This document shows positions 43,759-53,682 of a stretch of 64,000 nt of DNA, piece after piece. Each line of letters opens with the position of its first letter. The first letter of the stretch is position 1. The translations under genes were made by a program, and so were the position numbers. Source of the stretch: Mariniflexile maritimum (GTDB lineage Bacteria; Bacteroidota; Bacteroidia; Flavobacteriales; Flavobacteriaceae). Location: the NCBI RefSeq assembly GCF_009746565.1, contig NZ_WRPN01000002.1:62001-126000 (forward strand), read 5' to 3'. The notes below the pieces were generated by a model that saw nothing but the letters and a program-made list of their open reading frames with translations, did no database searches and had not been told where the DNA came from.

Positions 43759-45351
43759 TTAACTTAAGCTTAATTCTGATTTTGGTCTTTCATTAAAGAA
43801 TCTTATAAAACTTGCCGGATTTTCAATAATGCCTCGTTTTGAAACTAGCTTGATATCGATGTTTCTTTCGTTTGCTTTATATAGAAAATCTTCTAAGATT
43901 TCGATAACATCGTTGTCTAAATACCTGGTTTTTATCAGATTGATTTCTAAATAAGTATCTCGTGGTAAACTATCCAATTCTTTAAGAATGGCTCCTTTAT
44001 TAAAAAAGGTAACTTCTTCAGCAAGGGTCATTTTTATTTTATGCTTCCCATTACTTTTATCTTCAATATGAAGAAAGTGAGAGTTTTGGTAGCTTTTTAA
44101 TAAAATAACGACTATGCCTACCAAAAGCCCTAAACTGATGCCTACTAATAAATCTGTAAAGATGATACCAGCTACGGTTGCGAAAAATGGGACCCACTGT
44201 TTCCAGCCTAAATTGTACATTTTTTTGAATAAAGACGGTTTAGCTAGCTTATACCCTACCACCAACAAAATAGCCGCTAATACCGATAATGGAATCATGT
44301 TAAGCAAACGTGGAATTAATATCACAGAAACCAATAAGAGGAAGCCATGAACGATAGTTGATAATTTGCTTTTCCCTCCAGATTGTACATTTGCAGAACT
44401 TCTTACTATTACTTGTGTTATTGGTAAACCGCCAATTAAGCCAGAAACGATGTTTCCGGCACCTTGTGCAAATAGCTCTCTATTGGTAGGAGTAACGTTT
44501 TTTTCTGGATCCAGTTTATCTGAGGCCTCCACGCACAATAAAGTTTCTAAACTTGCCACTAACGCGAGGGTAAAAGCAACAACCCAAACCTCAGTATTGG
44601 TAATGGCAGCAAAATTTGGAAAACTGAATTGATTAAAAAAGGTGGTCGCGTCTTCAGGAATCGGTACACTCACCAAGTGTTTTGGTAAAATAGACAAACC
44701 AGTATTGCCATTTGTTACAAATACATAAATAATTCCTATTACAACAGCTACTAAAGGGCCTTGTATTACTTGAAAAATTTTCGCTTTTTTAGAAAGCACT
44801 ACATCCCAAAACAGAATGATAGTTAATCCAATAGTGCCAATTAATAGTGGTCCTAAAGTAATGTTGTTAGTAATGTTTAATATGGCACTAAAAGTGTTTT
44901 CACCTGATGCTGCCATAAAGCTATCCGCTCCCGTTGGTTCGGCATCATAGCCAAAAAAATGTGGAATTTGTTTTAAAATAATGATGATTCCAATACCGGT
45001 AAGCATGCCTTTAATAACCGACGATGGAAAATAATAACCAATAACTCCAGCCTTAAGTATTCCAAATATAATTTGAATGATACCAGCTATTACTACCGCT
45101 ACTAGAAAATTTTGATAACCGCCTAAAGCGCCAATGGCGGTTAGTACAATGGCGGCTAAACCTGCTGCTGGCCCGCTTACGCCCACTTTAGAGCCACTTA
45201 ATCCTCCAACAACAATTCCTCCAACAATTCCAGCTATTACTCCTGAAAACAGTGGTGCTCCACTGGCAAGAGCGATTCCTAAACATAATGGCAAGGCAAC
45301 AAAAAATACTACGATACTTGCAGGCAAGTCGTTTTTAATAGTTTTAAACAT
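43759..45351 (-). CDS. SulP-family anion transporter (2), BicA-like candidate
   Basis: This 530-residue transporter is the first gene of the operon. Hallmarks are ASIVVFFVALPLCLGIALASG, GGLSGSKVGVSGPAAGLAAI and the FAQGAGNIVSGLIGGLPITQVIVRSSANVQSGGKSKLST block (as FAQGAGNIVSGLIGGLP). A short STAS-like C-terminus (about 440-530, with TYLEINLIKTRYLDNDVIEIL) follows. Similar proteins annotated as SulP bicarbonate transporters occur with carbonic anhydrase in marine bacteria. A sodium-dependent bicarbonate function like cyanobacterial BicA is plausible but untested. Confidence 0.94.
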   Translation of the reverse strand: MFKTIKNDLPASIVVFFVALPLCLGIALASGAPLFSGVIAGIVGGIVVGGLSGSKVGVSGPAAGLAAIVLTAIGALGGYQNFLVAVVIAGIIQIIFGILKAGVIGYYFPSSVIKGMLTGIGIIIILKQIPHFFGYDAEPTGADSFMAASGENTFSAILNITNNITLGPLLIGTIGLTIILFWDVVLSKKAKIFQVIQGPLVAVVIGIIYVFVTNGNTGLSILPKHLVSVPIPEDATTFFNQFSFPNFAAITNTEVWVVAFTLALVASLETLLCVEASDKLDPEKNVTPTNRELFAQGAGNIVSGLIGGLPITQVIVRSSANVQSGGKSKLSTIVHGFLLLVSVILIPRLLNMIPLSVLAAILLVVGYKLAKPSLFKKMYNLGWKQWVPFFATVAGIIFTDLLVGISLGLLVGIVVILLKSYQNSHFLHIEDKSNGKHKIKMTLAEEVTFFNKGAILKELDSLPRDTYLEINLIKTRYLDNDVIEILEDFLYKANERNIDIKLVSKRGIIENPASFIRFFNERPKSELSLS

Positions 45352-45438
45352 ATTATAATAATTTTTTACCTCTTGAGTATAATCAAAAGGGGTTAAACGT
45401 GAAATTTATATTTTTCGAAAAATCTATAAAGCCGAAAA

Positions 45439-45735
45439 TTATAATATGAAGTGTTCTGGGGGCGGGGATATTAAATTGAGATGCGGTTTAGGATAGGTTT
45501 TAAATCTATAATTAAAAAACTGAGAACCCTTTAAGTTAAAATGTGAAATATTATCGTTATTAATTAAAGAAAAAGGAGAAACTAAATTTTTCACTTTGCC
45601 ATTTTCCTCTTCTTCTGTTATTGAATAAAATATAGAAGTATCAATAGAATCATCTAGTGCAACAATTACTGAAGGCGCGATAATAAGCGCCATAAATAGT
45701 GTTGTAAAAAATATTGCTATTGCCTTTTTATGCAT
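45439..45735 (-). CDS. Small exported hypothetical protein
   Basis: This 98-residue protein has an N-terminal membrane or signal segment (KKAIAIFFTTLFMALIIAPSV, shown as AIAIFFTTLFMALIIAPSV), then an acidic stretch (ITEEEENGKVKN) and a basic, proline-rich end (TYPKPHLNLISPPPEHFIL). No family is recognised. It precedes the SulP operon by about 90 bases on the same strand, so it could be the first member of that unit. Short length and lack of motifs keep confidence moderate. Confidence 0.6.
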   Translation of the reverse strand: MHKKAIAIFFTTLFMALIIAPSVIVALDDSIDTSIFYSITEEEENGKVKNLVSPFSLINNDNISHFNLKGSQFFNYRFKTYPKPHLNLISPPPEHFIL

Positions 45736-45814
45736 CTATTTTTTTTAAAAAAGCCAAATATAAAAATTAAGGGCTCTTAAAAGTGTTAAATAAAGTTTAA
45801 ATTAATTTAAAATG

Positions 45815-45850
45815 AAAACTCCTTTTTAGGCGCATAAAAAGGAGTTTTTC
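45815..45850. terminator. Terminator after gltD
   Basis: AAAACTCCTTTTT pairs with AAAAAGGAGTTTTT around an 8-base loop containing GGCGCAT. It ends the gltBD unit on the minus strand and can also act in the other direction. Confidence 0.82.
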
Positions 45851-45863
45851 GGTTTTTGGTATT

Positions 45864-47327
45864 TTATAAAGCCACTAAATCACCCGTTTCATTTTTAGTA
45901 GGTAAATCAGATTTTCCCATTAAGAAAATATCCACTTGGCGTGCGGCCTCCCGACCTTCAGAAATGGCCCAAACAATTAACGATTGGCCCCTGCGCATAT
46001 CACCTGCCGTAAAAATATTAGGGATGTTGGTTTGATATTTACCGTATGCTGCCTTATAGTTGGAACGTGCGTCTGTTTCAATGCCCAATTGGTCTGCAAT
46101 GGTGCTTTCCGGCCCTGTAAATCCTAAAGCTAGTAAAGCCAAATCACACGGCCATGTTTTCTCGGTGCCTTCAATTTCTATTAATTGCGGACGTTCACCC
46201 AGTTCCATTTTCCACTCCACATTAACCGTTTTTAAGGCTATTAATTTGCCGTTGGCGTCTTTTATAAACTCTTTGGTATTGATTAACCAGTTTCTTTCAA
46301 CACCTTCCTCGTGCGATGAGGATGTTTTTAACTGTAAAGGCCAAAAAGGCCAAGGTGTTGTTGGCGAACGGTATCCTGGGGGTTTTGGCATAATTTCAAA
46401 ATTAACGACCGATTTTGCACCTTGGCGGTTTGATGTACCCACACAATCGGAACCGGTATCGCCACCACCAATAACTATCACGTGTTTATTGGTTGCCAAA
46501 ACCTGATTTTCCACTTTTTGCCCAAACAATACTTTGGTTTGTTGGGTTAAGAAATCCATAGCTTGTACCACACCATCGGCATCGGCACCTGGTGTTGGTA
46601 ACCCTCTTTTTAGGGTAGCGCCGCCGCATAATACCACGGCATCAAAATCTTTTAGTTGGTTGGCATCAAAGTTAACGCCCACATTCACATTGGTTTTAAA
46701 TACGATGCCTTCAGCTTCTAAAATGGCAACTCTTCGGTCTATAATCCCTTTTTCCATTTTAAAATTCGGAATGCCATATCGCAGTAAGCCGCCAACTTTA
46801 TCATCGCGTTCAAAAACGGTAACGGTATGTCCTGCCCTGTTTAATTGTTGGGCTGCCGCTAAACCTGCGGGCCCAGAACCAACAATGGCTATGGTTTTTC
46901 CGGTGCGCGTTTTTGGCGGTTGCGGTTTTATCCAACCTTCTTTAAACGCGCGTTCTACGATATTTTTTTCAATATTTTCTATTGAAACGGGGTCGGAAAT
47001 TATACCCAATACACACGATTTTTCACAGGGTGCAGGGCATAAACGGCCTGTAAATTCAGGAAAATTATTTGTGGCATGTAATAACCAAGAAGCCTTTTGC
47101 CATTCGCCTTGGTGTACCATGTGGTTAAAATCGGGGATGAGGTTGCCAAGGGGGCAACCGCTATGGCAAAACGGAATACCGCAATCCATACAGCGGGAAC
47201 CTTGTTCGGTTTTTTCTTTCTCGCTAAGTTCTATTGTAAATTCATTATAATGTTTAACACGCTCTTTTACGGGCATGTTGTTTTCATCGTGTCTTTCAAT
47301 TTCTTTAAATCCTGTTATCTTTCCCAT
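45864..47327 (-). CDS. gltD: Glutamate synthase small subunit
   Basis: GltD passes electrons from NADPH through FAD and iron-sulfur clusters to GltB. The 487-residue protein has the N-terminal cysteine cluster CMDCGIPFCHSGCPLGN and LCPAPCEKSCVLGI, an FAD site TIAIVGSGPAGLAAAQQL, and an NADPH site VIGGGDTGSDCVGTS. The C-terminal NIFTAGDMRRGQSLIVWAI is typical. It follows gltB by 4 bases, so the subunits are translated together. Confidence 0.97.
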   Translation of the reverse strand: MGKITGFKEIERHDENNMPVKERVKHYNEFTIELSEKEKTEQGSRCMDCGIPFCHSGCPLGNLIPDFNHMVHQGEWQKASWLLHATNNFPEFTGRLCPAPCEKSCVLGIISDPVSIENIEKNIVERAFKEGWIKPQPPKTRTGKTIAIVGSGPAGLAAAQQLNRAGHTVTVFERDDKVGGLLRYGIPNFKMEKGIIDRRVAILEAEGIVFKTNVNVGVNFDANQLKDFDAVVLCGGATLKRGLPTPGADADGVVQAMDFLTQQTKVLFGQKVENQVLATNKHVIVIGGGDTGSDCVGTSNRQGAKSVVNFEIMPKPPGYRSPTTPWPFWPLQLKTSSSHEEGVERNWLINTKEFIKDANGKLIALKTVNVEWKMELGERPQLIEIEGTEKTWPCDLALLALGFTGPESTIADQLGIETDARSNYKAAYGKYQTNIPNIFTAGDMRRGQSLIVWAISEGREAARQVDIFLMGKSDLPTKNETGDLVAL

Positions 47328-47331
47328 GACC

Positions 47332-50300
47332 TTATGCTATTGTTAATTCTTCTACCATTTGTTCTTCGGTCTCTAAACGTTTTAAGGCACGTTTGTATTC
47401 CGTAGGCATTACTTTTACGAAGTTTTTCAAGCTAGATTCCCAATTGGTTAATAATACCTTGCCTCTGTTACTATGGGTGTAACGTACATGGTTTTCAATT
47501 AGGGTCTTTAAATCGTTGGCATCTTCATTTAAAACGGGCTCAAATTCAATGGATTCCGTATTGCATAATCCGTTTGTGAATTTATTTTCGGGGTCGTAAA
47601 CATACGCGATGCCGCCACTCATGCCTGCGGCGAAGTTTCTGCCTGTTTTACCAAGAACGACTACTTTTCCGCCTGTCATGTATTCACAACCATGGTCGCC
47701 AACACCTTCAACAACGGCAATGGCACCCGAGTTACGAACCGCAAAGCGTTCGCCAGCAATACCGTTTATGTAGGCTTGACCTTCAATGGCGCCGAACAAA
47801 CAAACGTTGCCTACAATTATGTTCTCTTCGGCAACAAAAGTGGCTTTGGCGGGCTTTTTTACTATTAATTTTGCTCCCGATAAGCCTTTTCCTAAGTAAT
47901 CATTCGTATTGCCTTCAAGCGTAAAGGTTAAGCCATTGGCTCCAAAAGCACCAAAACTTTGGCCCGCAGACCCTGTAAAGTTGATGTTTAAAGTGTCTTC
48001 AGGCAACCCAAGATGACCATATATTTTAGATATTTCGTTACTTACAATGGCACCAACGGTTCTATCGGTATTGTGTATTGGGTAGCTTAACGTCATCTTT
48101 TCTTTTCTGTACAACGCCCTGTGCGAATCCTTTAATATGTGAAAATCAAGCACATCGTTCAAGTGATGGTCTTGGGCTTCGGTATTTCTAAGGGGCATGG
48201 TTTTGTAGGCTTCGGGGCGGTGTAGGATAGCCGATAAATCCAACCCTTTTGCTTTGTAGTGCGATATGGCTTTGTTGGCGTTTATTTTATGCGTTTGTCC
48301 TACCATCTCCGCTAAGGTTCTAAAGCCCAATTGCGCCATGATACCTCTTAATTCTTCCGCAATATAGTAGAAGAAATTTATAACGTGCTCTGGTGTTCCC
48401 TTAAAGTTTTTACGCAATTCCTTGTCTTGGGTAGCGATACCAACCGGACAGGTATTTAAGTGGCATTTACGCATCATAATACAGCCCGAAGCAACCAATG
48501 GAGCGGTGGCAAAACCAAATTCTTCGGCACCTAATAAGGCAGCAATGGCTACGTCGCGCCCTGTTTTTAATTGCCCATCACATTCAACTATAATTCTGCT
48601 TCTTAAATTGTTTAAAACCAAGGTTTGCTGTGCTTCGGCTAAACCAAGTTCCCAAGGCAAACCTGCATGTTTTAAGGAGGTTAGCGGGGATGCTCCCGTA
48701 CCGCCATCATAGCCTGCAATTAACACGACATCGGCTTTGGCTTTGGCTACACCAGCGGCAATAGTGCCTACGCCCACTTCAGAAACCAGTTTTACATTGA
48801 TTCTGGCGTCGCGATTGGCATTTTTAAGGTCGAAAATTAATTGTGCCAAATCTTCAATAGAATAGATATCGTGATGCGGTGGCGGTGAAATCAATCCAAC
48901 AAAAGGGGTTGAATTACGTGCCGCTGCAATCCATGGCAATACTTTTTCGCCCGGTAATTGCCCGCCTTCACCGGGTTTTGCGCCCTGTGCCATTTTAATT
49001 TGAATTTCCTTCGCATTGGTTAAATAATGTGAAGTAACACCAAACCTGCCGGATGCTACCTGCTTGATGGCCGAATTACGACTATCGCCATTTAAGTCGG
49101 GGTGGAAACGTTTTCGGTCTTCGCCACCTTCACCGGAATTCGATTTTCCGCCAATACGGTTCATGGCTATGGCTAGGTTTTCGTGCGCTTCCCTAGAAAT
49201 GGAACCATACGACATGGCCCCTGTTTTGAAACGTTTTACAATTTCCGTCCAAGGTTCTACTTCATCCAACGGAATGGGGTTTAATTTATCAAATTCAAAC
49301 AACCCACGGATGGTCATTAAATTTTCGGCCTGTTCGTTGACGGCTTTTGCATACACATCATAGCTAGCTTGGTCGCTTAACCTAACCGCTTGTTGTAATT
49401 TGGCAACCGTTGTTGGGTTAAACATGTGGCGTTCGCCATTGCGTCTCCATCGGTAATCGCCACCAATATTAAGGCCTAAACGTTTGTCTATTAAATTGTC
49501 AGGATACGCGTATTTGTAACGCTCGTTGATTTCTTTTTCTATTTCATACAAACCGATACCTTCAATACGTGATGTGGTGTAAGGGAAGTATTTTTCAACG
49601 AATTGAGAATTGAAACCTACTATTTCAAAAATTTGGGAACCTCGGTACGAATGAAGCGTTGAGATGCCTATTTTGTTCATAATTTTTAAGATACCAGAAC
49701 CTATGGCTTTGTTGAAGTTGTTCACGGCCTTATCTTCATCAATACCGGTAATGAAGCCTTCCTTCACTTGCATTCTGATAATTTCGGTAACCATATAGGG
49801 GTTGATGGCACTTGCGCCATAACCAAATAAAGTAGCAAAATGATGCGGTTCGCGTGGTTCTGCCGATTCGATGATGATATCGAAATAGGAGCGTTTGCGC
49901 AAGCGGTTCATTTGATGGTTAACGTACGAGCAGGCTAAAAGTGCTGGCATGGGCGCAAACTCTTTATTAACGCCCCTATCGGACAAGATGATGATGTTCA
50001 CACCGTTATCAATCGCTTTTGAGACTTGTACGATCAAATCTTCCAAGGCATCTTCCAAACCGTTGAGCCCTTGTGCTTTTGGGTATAGCATTTGAAAGGT
50101 TTCCGCTTTAAAGCTTTCAATGGTAATGGTTCTAATTTTTTCTAAATCGGCATTGGAAATAACGGGGTTTTGTATTCGCAGTTTTCTACACTGTCGTTCA
50201 GTGATGCTGAAAATATTACGGTCTTTTCCAAGATTTAGGCTGATATCGGTAACAATTTCCTCGCGAATACCATCCAAGGGCGGGTTGGTAACTTGGGCGA

Positions 50301-51846
50301 ACAATTGTTTAAAGTAATTTGAAATTAATTGGGGCCTATCCGATAAAACCGCTAGGGGCGTATCGGTTCCCATAGAGCCCAAGGCTTCTTTTCCAGAAAC
50401 CGCCATGGGCGTGATAACTTCTTGAATATCTTCAAACGTATAATTAAATAAACGTTGTCGTGTTTTGATGTCGATGGTTTCTATAGGGCAGGTTTCGTTG
50501 GTGTAAGGCACGTCCTTTAAATGCAAACGTGTTTGGTCAAGCCATTTTTTGTAAGGGCGTTCGCGAACAATTTTGTTTTTAATTTCTTCATCTTCAATAA
50601 TGCGCCCTTCATTCATGTCCACCAAGAACATTTTTCCGGGTTCCAATCTGCCATGTCTTTCAACGTCTTCTGGCGCAAAATCTACCACGCCAATTTCAGA
50701 AGCCATGATTAATTTGCCGCTTTTTGTGATGGTATATCTGGAAGGTCTTAAGCCATTTCTGTCTAGTAAGGCACCAATATAATCGCCATCGGTAAAGGGC
50801 ACCGATGCAGGCCCATCCCATGGTTCCATGATGCACCCGTTGTATTCGTAAAAGGCTTTACGTTCCTCGGACATGGTTTTGTGCTTTTCCCACGCTTCTG
50901 GAATCATCATCATCATAATTTCTGGAAGCGATCGATCGGTATGCGTTAAGAGCTCTACCACCATATCCATGGATGCAGAATCTGATTTTCCGGGTAAAAT
51001 AATGGGGAACAGTTTTTCTATTTGTGGGCCAAAAACCTCACTTTTCATAATTTCCTCGCGTACGCGCATTCTGCTTACGTTACCGCGCAGGGTGTTTATT
51101 TCGCCGTTTTGGCACATGTATCGAAACGGTTGTGCCAGTTCCCAGGTAGGCATGGTGTTGGTAGAGAAACGCTGGTGCACCAAGGCCAAACGCGTTACAA
51201 GGTCGGGTTGTTGTAAATCGGTGTAGTAGGGGCCAATGTCCTCGGGCATGATGATGCCTTTGTAAATTAAGGTAGTTGTGGATAAACTGGGCACATAAAA
51301 ATAATTGCTTTCGGAAACCTTCGATAACCGGATGGTATGTTCGGTTATTTTTCGGGCCATGTAGAGTTTTGACTTAAATACAGCTTCGGTAATGCTTTCG
51401 GTCTTGCCAATGAAAAGCTGTTCGATGGTTGGTTCCGAGGCTAAGGCAATTTCCCCCAATTGAGAGGAATCTACGGGTACTTTTCGCCATCCTAAAACAG
51501 CAAGTCCCTGTGCTTTTATTTCTTTTTCAAAAGTGTCCTTACAATATTGGTATTGATTGGGTGTTTTGGGCAAGAATACCATACCAACAGCATATTCCCG
51601 TTGGGCTGGAAGTGTAAAATTGCATACGCGTTTAAAATAATCGTGGGGGATATCAATTAACAAACCAGCGCCATCGCCCGTTTTTCCATCGGCACTTACA
51701 CCGCCACGGTGCTCTAATTTCACCAGGATTTCAAGCGCATCGTGAATGATTTGATTTGTTTTCTCTCCTTTAAGATTACAAATAAAACCGGCACCACAAT
51801 TTTCGTGTTCAAATTCAGGCGAATACATTCCTTGTTTCTTCAGCAT
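47332..51846 (-). CDS. gltB: Glutamate synthase large subunit
   Basis: GltB converts glutamine and 2-oxoglutarate to two glutamates. From the ATG at 51846 it has 1504 residues beginning [21 protein letters not shown]17 is the class II amidotransferase nucleophile exposed after cleavage of the 16-residue leader. Further domains: the central region, the FMN-binding TIM barrel ([25 protein letters not shown]), the cysteine cluster [16 protein letters not shown], and the beta-helix domain ([24 protein letters not shown]). A longer frame from 51924 adds 26 unconserved residues. It is divergent from the porin / P-II / amtB genes. Confidence 0.97.
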   Translation of the reverse strand: MLKKQGMYSPEFEHENCGAGFICNLKGEKTNQIIHDALEILVKLEHRGGVSADGKTGDGAGLLIDIPHDYFKRVCNFTLPAQREYAVGMVFLPKTPNQYQYCKDTFEKEIKAQGLAVLGWRKVPVDSSQLGEIALASEPTIEQLFIGKTESITEAVFKSKLYMARKITEHTIRLSKVSESNYFYVPSLSTTTLIYKGIIMPEDIGPYYTDLQQPDLVTRLALVHQRFSTNTMPTWELAQPFRYMCQNGEINTLRGNVSRMRVREEIMKSEVFGPQIEKLFPIILPGKSDSASMDMVVELLTHTDRSLPEIMMMMIPEAWEKHKTMSEERKAFYEYNGCIMEPWDGPASVPFTDGDYIGALLDRNGLRPSRYTITKSGKLIMASEIGVVDFAPEDVERHGRLEPGKMFLVDMNEGRIIEDEEIKNKIVRERPYKKWLDQTRLHLKDVPYTNETCPIETIDIKTRQRLFNYTFEDIQEVITPMAVSGKEALGSMGTDTPLAVLSDRPQLISNYFKQLFAQVTNPPLDGIREEIVTDISLNLGKDRNIFSITERQCRKLRIQNPVISNADLEKIRTITIESFKAETFQMLYPKAQGLNGLEDALEDLIVQVSKAIDNGVNIIILSDRGVNKEFAPMPALLACSYVNHQMNRLRKRSYFDIIIESAEPREPHHFATLFGYGASAINPYMVTEIIRMQVKEGFITGIDEDKAVNNFNKAIGSGILKIMNKIGISTLHSYRGSQIFEIVGFNSQFVEKYFPYTTSRIEGIGLYEIEKEINERYKYAYPDNLIDKRLGLNIGGDYRWRRNGERHMFNPTTVAKLQQAVRLSDQASYDVYAKAVNEQAENLMTIRGLFEFDKLNPIPLDEVEPWTEIVKRFKTGAMSYGSISREAHENLAIAMNRIGGKSNSGEGGEDRKRFHPDLNGDSRNSAIKQVASGRFGVTSHYLTNAKEIQIKMAQGAKPGEGGQLPGEKVLPWIAAARNSTPFVGLISPPPHHDIYSIEDLAQLIFDLKNANRDARINVKLVSEVGVGTIAAGVAKAKADVVLIAGYDGGTGASPLTSLKHAGLPWELGLAEAQQTLVLNNLRSRIIVECDGQLKTGRDVAIAALLGAEEFGFATAPLVASGCIMMRKCHLNTCPVGIATQDKELRKNFKGTPEHVINFFYYIAEELRGIMAQLGFRTLAEMVGQTHKINANKAISHYKAKGLDLSAILHRPEAYKTMPLRNTEAQDHHLNDVLDFHILKDSHRALYRKEKMTLSYPIHNTDRTVGAIVSNEISKIYGHLGLPEDTLNINFTGSAGQSFGAFGANGLTFTLEGNTNDYLGKGLSGAKLIVKKPAKATFVAEENIIVGNVCLFGAIEGQAYINGIAGERFAVRNSGAIAVVEGVGDHGCEYMTGGKVVVLGKTGRNFAAGMSGGIAYVYDPENKFTNGLCNTESIEFEPVLNEDANDLKTLIENHVRYTHSNRGKVLLTNWESSLKNFVKVMPTEYKRALKRLETEEQMVEELTIA

Positions 51847-51936
51847 AATCAACAAATATTGGTTTAAAAATTTGAGTTGGAACGCTAAGGTATAACCTAG
51901 TTTTTGAATAACAATAGGGCACAATTCATTATTTCG

Positions 51937-51964
51937 ATTTTAGGAGCGAAGTCGCGCTTAAAAT
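51937..51964. repeat. Inverted repeat in the gltB leader region
   Basis: ATTTTAGGAGCGA and TCGCGCTTAAAAT match as inverted arms at 11 of 13 positions with a 2-base centre, about 90 bases upstream of gltB. It could be an operator or an RNA hairpin; no family is recognised. Confidence 0.5.
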
Positions 51965-52151
51965 AATGATATATCAATAATAAACTCATTTTTTAATAAA
52001 TACTTAATCGCTTTTAATTGAGAATAAATAAGGATTGCTGAATAAGAATCATCAAAAATTATATGAGGCAGAAATAGAGGCTGTATTGGAAAAAAAACGA
52101 TTAATGAAGCAAATGCAATTTGTTAAATACTTAAAAAATGTAAAAATTAAA

Positions 52152-52180
52152 TTTATACCCTTAAAAAAATAGGGTATAAA
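52152..52180. promoter_or_regulatory. Palindromic operator candidate 1 (TATACCC-N11-GGGTATA)
   Basis: The 10-bp arms TTTATACCCT and AGGGTATAAA are perfect inverted repeats around nine A/T bases. CCC and GGG are 11 bases apart. Centre near 52166. Confidence 0.65.
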
Positions 52181-52206
52181 AATATATATATAATAAAAGT
52201 TATTCA

Positions 52207-52231
52207 ATAACCCCTATTTTTTATGGGTATA
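52207..52231. promoter_or_regulatory. Palindromic operator candidate 2 (ACCC-N11-GGGTATA)
   Basis: ATAACCCC, then TATTTTTTAT, then GGGTATA repeats the CCC-N11-GGG design of the first site with an imperfect left arm. Its centre, near 52219, is 53 bases (about five helical turns) from the first and 87 bases before the porin ATG. Confidence 0.6.
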
Positions 52232-52305
52232 AATATTTTTTAATATAGTTTTACAACATTCTTAAAGAACGTAACCAATAATTAATAACTTAAAATTTAA
52301 ACATT

Positions 52306-53307
52306 ATGAAAAGATTAATGACACTTTCAATGCTTTTTATAGCTACGGTTGCATTGGCCCAAGAAGAAGCCCCTGCAAAAAAAGTTTCTATAAGCGGAAC
52401 GGTTGATGCTTATTACCAAACCAATATCACATCAACCGATAAAGCCATTTTTGGCGACGATGGCGATGCTTTCCAATCGTTTGGAACTTCGTTTGCCAAC
52501 GAAACAGGTTTTGCTTTGGGCATGGCAAACCTAATTGCAAAATACGAAGGCGAGAAAACGGGCGTTGTAGCCGATGTTGCCTTTGGCCCCAGGGCCGATG
52601 CCGCCACTGGAGGTTTTAATTTAAACCAATTGTATGCCTATTGGAACGTATCCGAAAGTACCAAGTTAACCATGGGGCGTTTTAATACTTATTTAGGCTA
52701 TGAGGTCATCTCACCTGCTGTTAACTTTAACTATAGTACTTCGTACTTGTTCTCAAGTGGCCCTTTTTCGCATGTTGGTTTGAAGGCCGATTTCTCGCTG
52801 TCTGAAGATTTCAGCCTGATGGTAGCGGCCATGAACGTAACCGATGAAAACAGCAACCTTACCGGAAAATATGCGTTGGGCGCTCAATTAGGTTATGCCG
52901 GACAGTTTTTGAACTTATATTATGACGACAAGGCCAAATTAGGTTTTGAAATCGATTATACCGGCGGCTTCGACCTCACCGATTCATTCTTCCTAGGCAT
53001 CAATGGCGCTTATGCCGATAACGAAGGCAATGGGTTTTATGGTGTTGCTCTCTATCCGCAACTTGCTGCTTCCGATTCGTTCTCAGTAGGTTTGAGAGGT
53101 GAGTATTTCAGCCAGATGATTGATGGCGTTTCAGACGATCCAAATGTATTCGCCCTCACTTTAACAGGCAGCTATTCCATAGAAAATTTAATCATCAAAC
53201 CAGAGATTAGGTTAGATTCAAATAGCGAAGATGTGTATTTCGATAACGATTTGGCACCAACAAAAAGTTTGGCAGCATTTACCTTGGCAGCCATTTATTC
53301 ATTTTAA
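52306..53307 (+). CDS. Outer-membrane porin-like beta-barrel (Bbp2-type)
   Basis: This 333-residue protein has a signal peptide (1-18, TLSMLFIATVALAQ) and strand-rich barrel sequence from KKVSISGTVDAYYQTN through GRFNTYLGYEVISPAVNFNYS to a terminal AIYSF. The pattern fits the outer-membrane beta-barrel family sometimes called Bbp2-like. It is first in a run with P-II and amtB (gaps of 18 and 18 bases), so it probably lets ammonium or other small nitrogen compounds pass the outer membrane. That role is inferred from position. Confidence 0.85.
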   Translation: MKRLMTLSMLFIATVALAQEEAPAKKVSISGTVDAYYQTNITSTDKAIFGDDGDAFQSFGTSFANETGFALGMANLIAKYEGEKTGVVADVAFGPRADAATGGFNLNQLYAYWNVSESTKLTMGRFNTYLGYEVISPAVNFNYSTSYLFSSGPFSHVGLKADFSLSEDFSLMVAAMNVTDENSNLTGKYALGAQLGYAGQFLNLYYDDKAKLGFEIDYTGGFDLTDSFFLGINGAYADNEGNGFYGVALYPQLAASDSFSVGLRGEYFSQMIDGVSDDPNVFALTLTGSYSIENLIIKPEIRLDSNSEDVYFDNDLAPTKSLAAFTLAAIYSF

Positions 53308-53325
53308 ACCTTAAAGCAAACAACG

Positions 53326-53664
53326 ATGAAAAAAATTGAAGCAATTATTAGAAAATCCAAGTTTGGTGTTGTGAAAAATGCACTGCACAGCGTGGGAGTA
53401 ACCTTTTTCTCCTATTGGGATGTTACGGGCATTGGAAATGAAAAAGAAGGTCATGTATATCGTGGTATCTCGTACAGCACTAGCGATATTCAGCGAAGGT
53501 ACTTGTCCATAGTGGTGAATGACGATTTTGAGGAAATCACCATTAAAACTCTATTAGATGCTGCCGCAACCGGCGAAGTTGGGGATGGCAAAATATTCGT
53601 GTCGGACATTCAGGAATGTTACAGAATACGAACAAAAGAAAAAGGCGGGGAAACCTTAAGATAA
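53326..53664 (+). CDS. glnB: P-II family nitrogen regulator (GlnB/GlnK)
   Basis: This 112-residue signal protein normally binds ATP, ADP and 2-oxoglutarate and, as GlnK, blocks AmtB. It has MKKIEAIIRKSKFGVVKNAL at the start and the B-loop TGEVGDGKIFV (residues 82-92). The T-loop, residues about 37-57, reads GNEKEGHVYRGISYSTSDIQ. It differs from the usual ...YRGAEYxVDFLPK; tyrosines at 45 and 50 are candidates for modification, so uridylylation cannot be assumed. It is followed by amtB after 18 bases, as is typical. Confidence 0.95.
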   Translation: MKKIEAIIRKSKFGVVKNALHSVGVTFFSYWDVTGIGNEKEGHVYRGISYSTSDIQRRYLSIVVNDDFEEITIKTLLDAAATGEVGDGKIFVSDIQECYRIRTKEKGGETLR

Positions 53665-53682
53665 ATTTTAAAACTTATACAC

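Larger units (their letters stand above)
51965..52305. other. AT-rich divergent intergenic region, gltB to porin/amtB operon
   Basis: There is no open frame of note. Besides the two palindromes given separately, it is dominated by A/T runs. I found no convincing sigma-54 (TGGCAC-N5-TTGC) or TTG-N19-TAnnTTTG promoter in it by eye. Confidence 0.5.

Noticed and set aside
45373-45386. TTGAGTATAATCAA, a further FNR-like dyad before the SulP operon
   Set aside because: It lies only 21 bases before the start codon, so the -7 element at the 33-bp spacing would fall inside the gene. It may be a repressor site or chance and does not fit the class II pattern.
51847-51924. Upstream extension of gltB
   Set aside because: The extra 26 residues precede the normal amidotransferase leader and show no similarity to it.
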